From: Propionibacteriaceae bacterium
Lineage (GTDB): Bacteria > Actinomycetota > Actinomycetes > Propionibacteriales > Propionibacteriaceae
NCBI GenBank assembly: GCA_031255975.1
Contig: JAIRRM010000084.1
Span: 1 to 7,537, forward strand
DNA: 7,537 bases
Reading direction: 5' to 3'
Below, piece by piece: positions 1 through 6,042 of the stretch (positions are counted from its first letter, which is position 1; every line of letters starts with the position of its first letter). The notes below the pieces were generated by a model, which was given only the letters and a program-made list of their open reading frames with translations, did not search any database and was not told the DNA's origin. The position numbers and the translations under genes were made by a program.

Positions 1-907
1 CGTCAGGCTGCCCCGCAACCGACGCCGGAAGCACGCCATCGCTGCCGAGAGAGCGCGCCAATTCTTCGCGGTAGCGCGACACCACCAGCAAGCCGTAGTC
101 GATAGAGAGCGCCACCCCAATGATCGAGATGATGTTCAGGTTGAATGAATCGACCCCGCGATAGAAAGTCAACGCCCACACCGCACCGAGGCCGACACCG
201 ATGGACACCAGCGCGCCCAACAGCGGTAACCCGGCGGCGATCACGCCGCCGAACACGATAATCATCAGCAACAACGCCACCGGCAAACCGATGCTCTCGG
301 AGCGGATGAGGTCGGCTCGCACCAAATCGTTGATGCCGTCACCCACCTTGGCGTTGGAAAGCTCGTACACCTTGGCATCGGGGAACACCTGGCGTAACGC
401 CGTCTCCAGGCTGGCCACCGAGTCATCTAAGGTCGTCTGGGCCTCGTGCAACTCACTACTCTTCAGCTCGGAGAACTCCGGCTTCAAGGTGACAGCGATC
501 GCAAAACCCGTACCCTGTGACGAATAGAACGCTAGCGCCTGTTGATCCTGTGGGTCGGGGAAGCTGAACGGGCTGGTCAACTGCGCCACCCACTCGTTGC
601 CCATCAGACCTTGCAGCGCCATCACCACCGCGCCAGCTTTCATTTGGTCGGTGGCCAGTTGCGCGACGGGCACCCCATCCACTATCACCATGATCGACTG
701 GCTGCCATCGGACGAAGCGGTGAGGCTGTTCACCTCATCCGACTCGGTACCGGTAGCCATGGATTTGGAAGACTCCATACGGTCGAACAAGCCGCCCTGG
801 CCATATCCAAACAGCGCCCCACCTGCGGCAGCACCCAGCAGTAACACCCAACACAACACGAACACCCACGGATGTTTTGTAAGGCCATTTCCTAACTTCG
901 TAAACAT
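1..907 (-). CDS. MmpL-family RND transporter, N-terminal part (3' end outside window)
   Basis: This is an inner-membrane exporter of the MMPL branch of the RND superfamily, which moves lipids or other hydrophobic compounds outward using the proton gradient. Only the first 302 codons are present; the gene runs off the left edge. The ATG at 907-905 has an AGAGGG ribosome site (916-921) eight bases upstream. A first membrane helix spans about residues 14-36. A periplasmic domain of about 165 residues follows, then helices at roughly 204-223, 227-247 and 256-276. The signature GVALSIDYGLLVVSRYREEL at 264-283 is the classic MmpL motif. Its Asp270-Tyr271 pair corresponds to the Asp-Tyr pair that relays protons in mycobacterial MmpL3. 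The second transporter half cannot be seen. No TetR-type regulator, often found beside mmpL genes, is present on the upstream side. The substrate cannot be inferred. Confidence 0.93.
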   Translation of the reverse strand, partial: MFTKLGNGLTKHPWVFVLCWVLLLGAAAGGALFGYGQGGLFDRMESSKSMATGTESDEVNSLTASSDGSQSIMVIVDGVPVAQLATDQMKAGAVVMALQGLMGNEWVAQLTSPFSFPDPQDQQALAFYSSQGTGFAIAVTLKPEFSELKSSELHEAQTTLDDSVASLETALRQVFPDAKVYELSNAKVGDGINDLVRADLIRSESIGLPVALLLMIIVFGGVIAAGLPLLGALVSIGVGLGAVWALTFYRGVDSFNLNIISIIGVALSIDYGLLVVSRYREELARSLGSDGVLPASVAGQPD

Positions 908-949
908 ATCTGCAACCCTCTCATCGAGGCTGATCGCTAAAGAATACCG

Positions 950-979
950 ATTAAAATCTTGACTAAGGGACGACCGCAA
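950..979 (-). promoter_or_regulatory. Possible sigma-70-type promoter of the MmpL gene
   Basis: On the minus strand a TTTAAT box (955-950, five of six to TATAAT) lies 18 bases after TTGCGG (979-974, three of six to TTGACA). This would give a transcript with a leader of roughly 35 nt before the ATG at 907. The -35 match is weak, so this is a candidate only. Confidence 0.35.
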
Positions 980-1060
980 CGGGAGCACTGTGCGACACCC
1001 TGCAGCGGTGAAAGCCGTCGTCACCTCAGGGTATCAGTTCGGTTCTCCATTCGTCAGACT

Positions 1061-1090
1061 TTGGGGGATGTCGACGGATTGCGGCAGAAT
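1061..1090 (+). promoter_or_regulatory. Possible promoter of tRNA-Thr
   Basis: TTGGGG (1061-1066) and CAGAAT (1085-1090, four of six to TATAAT) are 18 bases apart and end 12 bases before the mature tRNA. The position is right for a tRNA promoter but both boxes are imperfect. Confidence 0.35.
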
Positions 1091-1102
1091 AGCTTGCGGC
1101 CT

Positions 1103-1178
1103 GCCTCCGTAGCTCAGCGGCCAGAGCTCTCGCCTTGTAAGCGAGCGGTCGAGGGTTCGACTCCCTCCGGGGGCTCCA
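1103..1178 (+). tRNA. trnT: tRNA-Thr (anticodon TGT), complete with encoded CCA
   Basis: All four arms fold. The acceptor stem is GCCTCCG (1103-1109) with CGGGGGC (1168-1174), containing one T-G wobble. The D stem is GCTC/GAGC (1112-1115/1124-1127). The anticodon stem is CTCGC/GCGAG (1129-1133/1141-1145), and its loop CTTGTAA carries anticodon TGT at 1136-1138. The T stem is GAGGG/CCCTC (1151-1155/1163-1167) with the canonical TTCGACT loop. The discriminator base is T and the 3' CCA is encoded at 1176-1178. It reads ACA and, by wobble, possibly other Thr codons. No integrase or duplicated 3' end is visible, so there is no sign here of its use as an attachment site. Confidence 0.97.
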
Positions 1179-1184
1179 ACAGTT

Positions 1185-1202
1185 CGGAGCGCCTTGGCTC
1201 CG
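1185..1202 (+). terminator. Hairpin after tRNA-Thr, possible terminator
   Basis: CGGAGC (1185-1190) pairs perfectly with GCTCCG (1197-1202) across a six-base loop. It starts seven bases after the tRNA CCA and is followed by CTTTG. The T run is short, so termination or 3' processing is plausible but not certain. From here to 1384 I see no gene. The minus-strand open frames over the tRNA are artefacts. Confidence 0.45.
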
Positions 1203-1384
1203 CTTTGACACGCGAGAAGTTGGTAGTGCGGAAGACGGCGGGGCTGGGGGACTTGCTTGCTTCCACGACGCGATAACACGATGAGCACATGCCACCCCTG
1301 CGGCAACGCTCCTGGAACCACACGGCAGACATTCCCCAACTAGTCGGAGCAGTGAGTTACGCCCTCACCGCGACAACTCCCCTG

Positions 1385-1413
1385 GTGACCACACGACGGG
1401 CATAGGGTATGGT
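1385..1413 (+). promoter_or_regulatory. Promoter candidate for a leaderless transcript of the SHOCT-like gene
   Basis: GTGACC (1385-1390, four of six to TTGACA) is 17 bases from TATGGT (1408-1413, fits the actinobacterial TAnnnT pattern). Transcription would begin at about 1420-1421, exactly at an in-frame GTG. The ATG at 1409 would then lie inside the -10 box and could not be the start of translation. Confidence 0.45.
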
Positions 1414-1420
1414 TGCGATT

Positions 1421-1753
1421 GTGGCACTTCCGGCAGTAGCAATCGATATCAGCAAGCAACTCAAGGCAGAGTTGGAGGAGCGGTACCGTAACGGCGAGAT
1501 CGACAAGAACCGCTACCTCATTGAAAAGAGCAAGCTGCAAGAACGCATTGACAAGGGGATGGCGATCAAACGTACCCCTTTCGGCATGGGACTCAAGATC
1601 TTCGTGGTGGTGTTGCTATGCCTCTCTGCGGCGTTCTTCGTGTTTATGACAAATAGTTACCTCGGTTCCGCCGGCGGCCTCAACATGTGGATGGGGTATA
1701 TCTTCGCCGCAGCGCAACTCGGCAGCGCAGTCTGGGTGCTTTCGCGCCCATAA
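1421..1753 (+). CDS. Small SHOCT-like protein with two membrane segments, function unknown
   Basis: I do not recognise a specific family beyond a SHOCT-like segment. With the GTG at 1421 the product is 110 residues; the in-frame ATG at 1409 would give 114. I prefer the GTG because no Shine-Dalgarno sequence precedes either codon and a promoter with correct spacing ends just before it. The N-terminal half is charged and helical, and its LEERYRNGEIDKNRYLIEK stretch resembles the short SHOCT oligomerisation motif (Leu, then Gly-Glu-Ile, then Tyr and Lys). SHOCT is more often found at the C-terminus. Two hydrophobic helices follow, about KIFVVVLLCLSAAFFVF and MWMGYIFAAAQLGSAVWVL. A cytoplasmic N-terminal domain anchored by a membrane hairpin is the likely topology. 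It stands alone between the tRNA and a convergent gene. The reading frame looks real from its composition and domain order; the function is unknown. Confidence 0.7.
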   Translation: MALPAVAIDISKQLKAELEERYRNGEIDKNRYLIEKSKLQERIDKGMAIKRTPFGMGLKIFVVVLLCLSAAFFVFMTNSYLGSAGGLNMWMGYIFAAAQLGSAVWVLSRP

Positions 1754-1852
1754 CGCTTATATACGAGCAGGTTTTCTCCTTTTCAGGCGACAACCACTCG
1801 CACGTCGGGCCAACGCCCATCCAACCTGAGCACACCTTCCCCGCCACCCCTC

Positions 1853-1942
1853 CGTCATTCCAGCCCACGTCGTTCGTCATCCCGGCCCCGTCTCCGTCAT
1901 TCCGGCCCCACCCTCCGTCATTCCGGCCCCCGAGCCGGAATC
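1853..1942 (+). repeat. Three half copies and one full copy of a palindromic repeat (C subtype)
   Basis: The half unit CGTCATTCCGGCCCC or a close variant occurs at 1853-1866, 1875-1889 and 1895-1909. A complete 27-nt palindromic copy lies at 1916-1942. Starts are 22, 20 and 21 bases apart. The full copy has arms ATTCCGGC (1920-1927) and GCCGGAAT (1934-1941) around a six-base loop. It belongs to the same family as the array at 2774-3001 but in the opposite orientation. The minus strand is rich in runs of three to five G. Confidence 0.85.
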
Positions 1943-1956
1943 CCCCACCACACAGC

Positions 1957-1988
1957 TTGAGGCCGCACCCACCAGGGCGCGGCCTCAA
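1957..1988. terminator. Strong hairpin in the convergent gap, likely bidirectional terminator
   Basis: TTGAGGCCGC (1957-1966) pairs perfectly over ten bases with GCGGCCTCAA (1979-1988) around a 12-base loop. It lies 29 bases beyond the stop codon of the minus-strand surface-protein gene and about 200 bases beyond the SHOCT-like gene. It has no T tract on either side, like many actinobacterial terminators, so termination is inferred from position and stem strength only. Confidence 0.5.
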
Positions 1989-2017
1989 ATCAGACGGGAA
2001 TGTGTAGGGCTGCCTAG

Positions 2018-2599
2018 TCAGCCCAGCCGACGGGTACAAACCATGAAACAAACCCCGGTGAACACCAGCAACAACGCCGCCACAGGAAGCAATCCCCGCC
2101 CCGTAGCCAACGAGCCACCCGTACCCACCACCGGAGCGTCACCCTCCGGAACATCATCCTCGGCAGCCGAAACCACGGCGGTGTACGAAGCGGTCAATAC
2201 CCGAGCGTCATCAAACATACAGCGGCGCCGCACCCCACGCATCCACCGTATTGGACTTCTCACCCCGACCATAACCACAGCAACACGGCGATCTCATAAT
2301 CCGACCACAAGGCCGTAACGCCACCCCCTAGTATCACCGGAGACACTCGCAGCCAGCACATCGAAGTCAACCAGTAACTGAATACCCCCAGCTACAGCCG
2401 TATGAGACACCCTAGGTCCTAAACCATCAGGATTGCATAAATCGTCATCATGATAGGTGTACACCACCGAATCCGCCGAAGCTGTGGATAAGCCTACAAA
2501 ACTCGCCACTGCCAGCGACAAAGCTAACGAACCTAACAGCAGGCGGCCCATAAAACTCGCCCGGGAGGAATCAGTCTTAGCAGCTCTAAGTTGAACCAT
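2018..2599 (-). pseudogene. Disrupted secreted, wall-anchored surface protein (signal peptide plus LAxTG-like sorting signal)
   Basis: Read in one frame from the ATG at 2599, the first 101 codons encode a signal peptide (hydrophobic core about residues 19-37, AxA cleavage site after Ala42) and about 59 mature residues, then stop at a TGA at 2296-2294. The same frame continues to a TGA at 2020-2018 and ends with a typical sortase sorting signal. This has an LATG motif (one residue short of LAxTG, the class E sortase signal), the hydrophobic stretch LLPVAALLLVFTGVCFMV, and a TRR tail. Between about 2328 and 2200 this frame has poor codon use, while the two other frames contain better stretches. 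Removing one G from the G5 run (minus strand, 2328-2324), one G from the G4 run after the TGG-TC near 2255, and one T from the TTT near 2200 would join all parts into one frame of about 190 codons. Start support is a modest AAAGG sequence about 11 bases upstream of the ATG. Alternatives are sequencing errors or two separate small genes. The mature domain is unrecognised. Confidence 0.6.
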
Positions 2600-2761
2600 C
2601 AGTCACTTCACCTTTCGTAGAACCCGCAACATAAGCTTGTGGCAAAATGCCGGGATGATTTTCTTTATTCCCCAGGGGCACCGATGATGGCGGGGCGACT
2701 ACGGCGCAGGCATTGGGTAGCTCGTCAAAACATCATCTTCGGGCAGCATTAAAACCACCAC

Positions 2762-3001
2762 CGCAAAGCGTGGGATTGCGGCTCGGAGGCCGCAATGACG
2801 GGGGGACACACAGCACGAGATTGCGGCTCACGGGCCGCAATGACTGAGGAACCACCACCACAAGTACAGATTGCGGCTCGGGGGCCGCAATGACGAGAGA
2901 CGACACAAAACACGAGTACAAACGCAGATTGCGGCTCGGAGGCCGCAATGATGAGAGATGATCGCAAAGCGTGGGATTGCGGCTCGGGGGCCGCAATGAC
3001 G
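2762..3001 (+). repeat. Array of five palindromic repeats downstream of manA (G subtype)
   Basis: Five copies of a 26-27 nt element lie at 2774-2800, 2819-2844, 2869-2895, 2927-2953 and 2975-3001. Each reads GATTGCGGC, a six-base loop, then GCCGCAATGA plus one or two bases. The eight-base arms ATTGCGGC/GCCGCAAT are identical in all five. Only the loop changes (TCGGAG, TCACGG, TCGGGG, TCGGAG, TCGGGG). Starts are 45, 50, 58 and 48 bases apart and the intervening sequences are only about 18-31 bases. The first and last copies also share the flank CGCAAAGCGTGG. The last copy begins 22 bases from the manA stop codon, so the hairpins could protect or end the manA transcript. The stretch from 2600 to 2761 holds the surface-gene leader and otherwise nothing identifiable. 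Confidence 0.95.
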
Positions 3002-3023
3002 GAGGACAGTCTTGGACTATGCG

Positions 3024-4202
3024 TTATCCAGCGGCGACGAACGCCAACGCTTCGCCGCTGAGTGTCACCTGCTCCCCAGCCGCCACAAATGCGGCCTGGC
3101 CACCAGAGAGGGTAATAGATGTGGCGTCAGCGCAGTCACAGCGCAACGTACCGTCGATCAACAACAGCACCCGCCGCGAGTCGGTGGCGGGCAACGGCCA
3201 ATCGAGCACATCCGCCACCTGCAACCGCCAAAGTTGAAACTCGCTCACCGGCACCGGGTAACGGCAAAGCCCCTCGGCTTCGCTCACCGGGGTCACCAAA
3301 GCCGGTGGGGCAGGCTCGAAGCGCATCACGTCTGCCAGCACCGCGTGATCGATGTGTTTGTGGGTAAGCCCACCGCGTAACACATTGTCGCTGGCGGCCA
3401 TGATCTCAATACCGGTACCGCGTAGGTAGGCGTGCAGCACTCCGGCGTCGGTGTACAAACCCTCACCAGGCCGTAACACCACATGGTTCAGCATCAACGC
3501 GGCCAGCAGGGACTGATCTCCGGGATATGCCTCATCCAGCATCAGCACCAGCCGGGCGAACATTCCCAACTCATCCGGGTCATTCTCATGGGGGACGGCA
3601 GCCGCGATCACCTCGGTCAGCAACTCCGCCCGCGAGCCGCACAGCGCGTCCAGGAACACTTCAGCCACCGCAGACTCGCCTTCGCGCATTCGCAGCGGTG
3701 CCAAAAACGGCCCCAACACCGCCTCAGCTACCCCCAGACCCCCAAACAGCCGTAAGGTGTCGCGCTGATCGCGGAACCCGCTCAGCGCCTCGAACTCGGT
3801 GAGAGCCACGATCAACTCTGGTTTATGGTGCGGATCGCGGAAGTTGCGTTCGGCGGCATCCAACGGCACTCCGGCGGCGTTCTCGGCGGCAAACCCGGCG
3901 GCGGCCTGATCCGCGTTGGGGTGAGCCTGCAAACTGAGCGGCTGTGCCGCAGCCAAAATCTTCAGCAGGTACGGCAACCCGGTGCCGTACGCCGCGTTCT
4001 CACTGTTCGGAGCAACTCCGGCAGCAGCTAGGAACTCGCTCAACGGCACCTCGTCCGGCCCCACCAGCGCGGTACCGCCAGAGTGGGTACCAAGCCAGTA
4101 CTCCGCGTAGGGCAGCGCCGTGACGGGGATGCCAAGAATCTCCGGAATGGCGGTCTGCGAACCCCAGTCGTAGTGCTTAAGCACTCCTTTTAGTCGTTGC
4201 AC
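3024..4202 (-). CDS. manA: Mannose-6-phosphate isomerase, class I (zinc-dependent)
   Basis: This cytoplasmic zinc enzyme interconverts fructose 6-phosphate and mannose 6-phosphate. It links glycolysis to GDP-mannose for glycans and cell-envelope mannolipids, or lets the cell use mannose. The GTG at 4202 gives 392 residues, normal for the family. It is chosen over longer in-frame starts because AAGGAG (4208-4213) lies five bases upstream and the protein then begins with the family-typical short lead into YDWGS. Zinc ligands are visible: Gln92 and His94 in LSLQAHPN, Glu129 in DPHHKPEL, and His257 in DAGVLHAY. The active-site Arg276 lies in MAASDNVLRGGLTHKHID. The C-terminal region has the expected cupin-like fold pattern. 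It is the last gene of the pit-DUF47-manA run, 47 bases after the DUF47 stop, so co-transcription is likely. Palindromic repeats follow immediately. Confidence 0.96.
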   Translation of the reverse strand: MQRLKGVLKHYDWGSQTAIPEILGIPVTALPYAEYWLGTHSGGTALVGPDEVPLSEFLAAAGVAPNSENAAYGTGLPYLLKILAAAQPLSLQAHPNADQAAAGFAAENAAGVPLDAAERNFRDPHHKPELIVALTEFEALSGFRDQRDTLRLFGGLGVAEAVLGPFLAPLRMREGESAVAEVFLDALCGSRAELLTEVIAAAVPHENDPDELGMFARLVLMLDEAYPGDQSLLAALMLNHVVLRPGEGLYTDAGVLHAYLRGTGIEIMAASDNVLRGGLTHKHIDHAVLADVMRFEPAPPALVTPVSEAEGLCRYPVPVSEFQLWRLQVADVLDWPLPATDSRRVLLLIDGTLRCDCADATSITLSGGQAAFVAAGEQVTLSGEALAFVAAG

Positions 4203-4207
4203 TGTGT

Positions 4208-4213
4208 CTCCTT
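4208..4213 (-). promoter_or_regulatory. Ribosome binding site that fixes the manA start
   Basis: On the minus strand AAGGAG lies five bases before the GTG at 4202. An upstream in-frame ATG at 4250 overlaps the DUF47 stop as TAATG but has no Shine-Dalgarno sequence. It would add 16 residues that the family lacks. Confidence 0.75.
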
Positions 4214-4249
4214 CCGCACCTCGCGGCGAAGGTACGGCACCAGCGGGCA

Positions 4250-4882
4250 TTACGTGTTCTTCAACACCACGTCTTCTACGGTGTTGGCTACCTCTTGACA
4301 GGCATCGCAGACGCCCTCCAGGTAGTCGAACACTTTGCACCAGCCGAAACTGACGAGTGGGTCGGCGTCCGGCTCCGTAAACAGATCACGGATGGCGCGG
4401 GTGTAGAGCACATCGCCTTCCTCCTCCAAGCGACCGATCTCCACACACGACTTGCGAATGTGTTTCGGCTTCTTGAAATGACGCAGTTCTTTCAGCAACG
4501 CCTTCACTGCGGCGGAGCAGGCTTCGATCACCTCCACAAAGGGCAGCACGTCGGGGCGAATGGTGCCGATGTTGTGCATATACATACGCTTCAGCACGTC
4601 TTCGGTCTTGTCAGTGACGGTATCGATGGCTCCGGCGATGGCCAGAATATCCGCCCGCTCAATCGGGGTGATGAACTCGGCCTCCACATGCTCCACCAAC
4701 GCGTGCAGTTTGCCGTCGCTGTCGTGCTCAATGGCGTGCATCCGCACCAGCGCCCGTTCCATATCCAGGTTCTCGTAATCGCCCAGGCTCTCCCGAAGCA
4801 GTTTTGCCGCCTGGCAGGCGTAATCAGACATCTCGACCAGCAGCTCGAAGTAATCGACCTTCTTCTTATCCGCTTTGGCCAT
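4250..4882 (-). CDS. DUF47 / PhoU-like accessory protein of the phosphate transporter
   Basis: This is a cytoplasmic all-helical protein of the DUF47 family, relatives of PhoU that are nearly always encoded next to Pit transporters and are thought to modulate phosphate uptake. It has 210 residues, the usual length. Two PhoU-type metal-binding motifs of the form ExxxD are visible, one per helical bundle: Glu52 to Asp56 in IEHDSD, and Glu153 to Asp157 in RLEEEGD. A basic N-terminus (AKADKKK) precedes the first helix. The ATG at 4882 is preceded at seven bases by AAGGAG (4895-4890); the TTG just before it is an unlikely start. The gap to the upstream pit stop is 24 bases, so the two are co-transcribed and probably co-translated in similar amounts. 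In many genomes this gene precedes pit; here it follows. Its exact mechanism is not settled for the family. Confidence 0.93.
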   Translation of the reverse strand: MAKADKKKVDYFELLVEMSDYACQAAKLLRESLGDYENLDMERALVRMHAIEHDSDGKLHALVEHVEAEFITPIERADILAIAGAIDTVTDKTEDVLKRMYMHNIGTIRPDVLPFVEVIEACSAAVKALLKELRHFKKPKHIRKSCVEIGRLEEEGDVLYTRAIRDLFTEPDADPLVSFGWCKVFDYLEGVCDACQEVANTVEDVVLKNT

Positions 4883-4906
4883 CAACCCACTCCTTAATCA
4901 GATTAA

Positions 4907-5959
4907 TCAGAAAATCTTCATGAAAACCCAGGCGGTTACGAAACCGAGCGCGCCACAACCGGGGAAAGTCAGCACCCAGGCCAACACCATGTCCTTCACA
5001 ATCGACCAGTTCACCGCCCGTACCCGTTTGGCAGCACCTACCCCGATGATAGCCGTCGTCTTGGTATGAGTGGTGCTCACCGGCAATTTCAACGCCGACG
5101 CCAGCACCAAGCAGACTACCGACGTCAGGTCGGCGGCGAACCCCTGGTGTGGGGTGAGTTTCACCATGTCCATGCCCACCGATTTGATGATGCGATAGCC
5201 GCCGATAGACGTGCCAACCGCCATCGTCAGCGAACAGAGCAACATCAGCCATACCGGAATGACGAACTCATGTACATCCGCCTGCCCGCGTGCCAGGAAC
5301 ACCCCCAGCATGAAGACACCCATGAACTTCTGGCCGTCCTGCGCGCCGTGCATAAACGCCATGCCGGCACCGGCGGCCACCTGGGAGCGACGGAACACCG
5401 AGTTGGCGGCGGCGCGATGCAGTTGGGAAGCACCGGCCTCAATCAGCCGTACGGCCACAAACCCCAGCCCGAAGCCAAGCAGCGTGGAGAGCCCCAGCCC
5501 GTATACCACCTTGACCCATTCACTACCGTTGATACCATCAAGACCGCCTTGCAGCGCGATGGCGGCCCCAGAGATGCCTGCGATGAGAGCGTGAGATTCA
5601 CTGGTGGGGATGCCGAACCACCATGCGGCGGTGGCCCAGATGACGATGGCGAGCAGCGCCGCGCAGAGCGCGACAAGCGCGGTGTCGCTGTTGCCGCCGA
5701 AATCGACCATTTTGTAAATCGTCTCCGCCACCCCGGCACTGATAGCCGTCATTACGAATACCCCGAGGAAGTTAAACACCGCCGCCATGACGATAGCGGC
5801 CCGCACCCCCATAGCCCGAGTGGACACACAGGTGGCGATGGCGTTGGGGGCATCCGTCCAACCGTTGACCAGCACCACTCCGAGAGTCACGATCACGGTC
5901 ACTAATAACGGGGGGTTCGTGAATAGCGCTCCCAAGAACTCACCGAACCCGACAGTCAC
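4907..5959 (-). CDS. pit: Low-affinity inorganic phosphate transporter, Pit family
   Basis: This is an integral membrane symporter that takes up phosphate, in other members as a neutral metal-phosphate complex, driven by the proton or sodium gradient. It has 350 residues with about ten hydrophobic segments. The PiT signature occurs twice, as expected from its inverted internal duplication: NGWTDAPNAIAT at 32-43 and HGAQDGQKFMG at 204-214. The companion motifs are GIPTSESHALIAGISGA (116-132) and LPVSTTHTKTTAIIGVGAA (292-310). The start is the GTG at 5959. No good Shine-Dalgarno sequence precedes it, and TAAGTT at minus-strand 5971-5966 fits an actinobacterial -10 box for a leaderless message beginning at this GTG. 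It is first in the pit-DUF47-manA run and divergent from a two-component system 114 bases away, which could regulate it. Confidence 0.95.
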   Translation of the reverse strand: MTVGFGEFLGALFTNPPLLVTVIVTLGVVLVNGWTDAPNAIATCVSTRAMGVRAAIVMAAVFNFLGVFVMTAISAGVAETIYKMVDFGGNSDTALVALCAALLAIVIWATAAWWFGIPTSESHALIAGISGAAIALQGGLDGINGSEWVKVVYGLGLSTLLGFGLGFVAVRLIEAGASQLHRAAANSVFRRSQVAAGAGMAFMHGAQDGQKFMGVFMLGVFLARGQADVHEFVIPVWLMLLCSLTMAVGTSIGGYRIIKSVGMDMVKLTPHQGFAADLTSVVCLVLASALKLPVSTTHTKTTAIIGVGAAKRVRAVNWSIVKDMVLAWVLTFPGCGALGFVTAWVFMKIF

Positions 5960-5989
5960 CCGGCCAACTTACCATGCAAGCGCCAGGCG

Positions 5990-6029
5990 TGTGGAAAGTC
6001 GCGTTTTCGCCTCCCACAGAGTTTCCACA
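5990..6029. promoter_or_regulatory. Inverted repeat between divergent pit and response-regulator genes, possible operator
   Basis: TGTGGAAA (5990-5997) and TTTCCACA (6022-6029) are perfect inverted copies. Extended to 12 bases (GACTTTCCACAC on the minus strand against GAGTTTCCACAG on the plus strand) they match at ten positions. Centres are 32 bases apart, close to three helical turns. The site lies in the 114-base region that must hold the promoters of both pit and the regulator gene, so autoregulation or cross-regulation is a reasonable guess. No known regulator consensus was recognised. Confidence 0.45.
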
Positions 6030-6042
6030 GCCAACTCAAAGC

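Noticed and set aside
1074..1085. A degenerate palindromic-repeat arm just before the tRNA (GGATTGCGGC)
   Set aside because: Only about nine bases match one arm, the other arm is missing, and a match of that length to GC-rich sequence can occur by chance.
1026..1339. Three overlapping open frames on the minus strand over 1026-1339
   Set aside because: They are antisense readings of the tRNA-Thr gene and its flanks. Peptides such as PRRESNPRPLAYKA are well-known artefacts of tRNA loci.
1352..1368. Hairpin GTGAG/CTCAC upstream of the SHOCT-like gene as a regulatory RNA
   Set aside because: A five-base stem with a seven-base loop is too weak, and the transcript of the gene probably starts downstream of it.
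1687..2007. Proline-rich open frame on the plus strand
   Set aside because: It overlaps the end of the SHOCT-like gene in another frame, and its proline-rich part comes from the C-rich half repeats. No ribosome site is present.
2733..2996. Open reading frames on the minus strand with a repeated SLRPPSRNP-like peptide
   Set aside because: The peptide repeat is simply the translation of the palindromic DNA repeats. Two different frames are open across the same stretch, and there is no ribosome site or recognisable domain.
2774..3001. CRISPR array
   Set aside because: The repeats are perfect palindromes with loop variation, the gaps are only about 18-31 bases and vary in length, gap sequences resemble each other, and no cas genes are present.
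4203..4340. Longer N-terminus for manA (starts at 4340 or 4250)
   Set aside because: The extension lies over the DUF47 gene or its junction, is Arg-rich and unlike the family, and lacks a Shine-Dalgarno sequence, whereas the GTG at 4202 has a strong one.
5066..5905. 279-codon open frame on the plus strand
   Set aside because: It is antisense to pit, is rich in His, Arg and Gly as expected of a shadow frame, and has no domain pattern. The pit frame has clear transporter motifs.
5990..6030. DnaA boxes
   Set aside because: GTTTCCACA matches the TTATCCACA consensus at only seven of nine positions, there are just two such sites, and there is no dnaA, dnaN or AT-rich origin region nearby.
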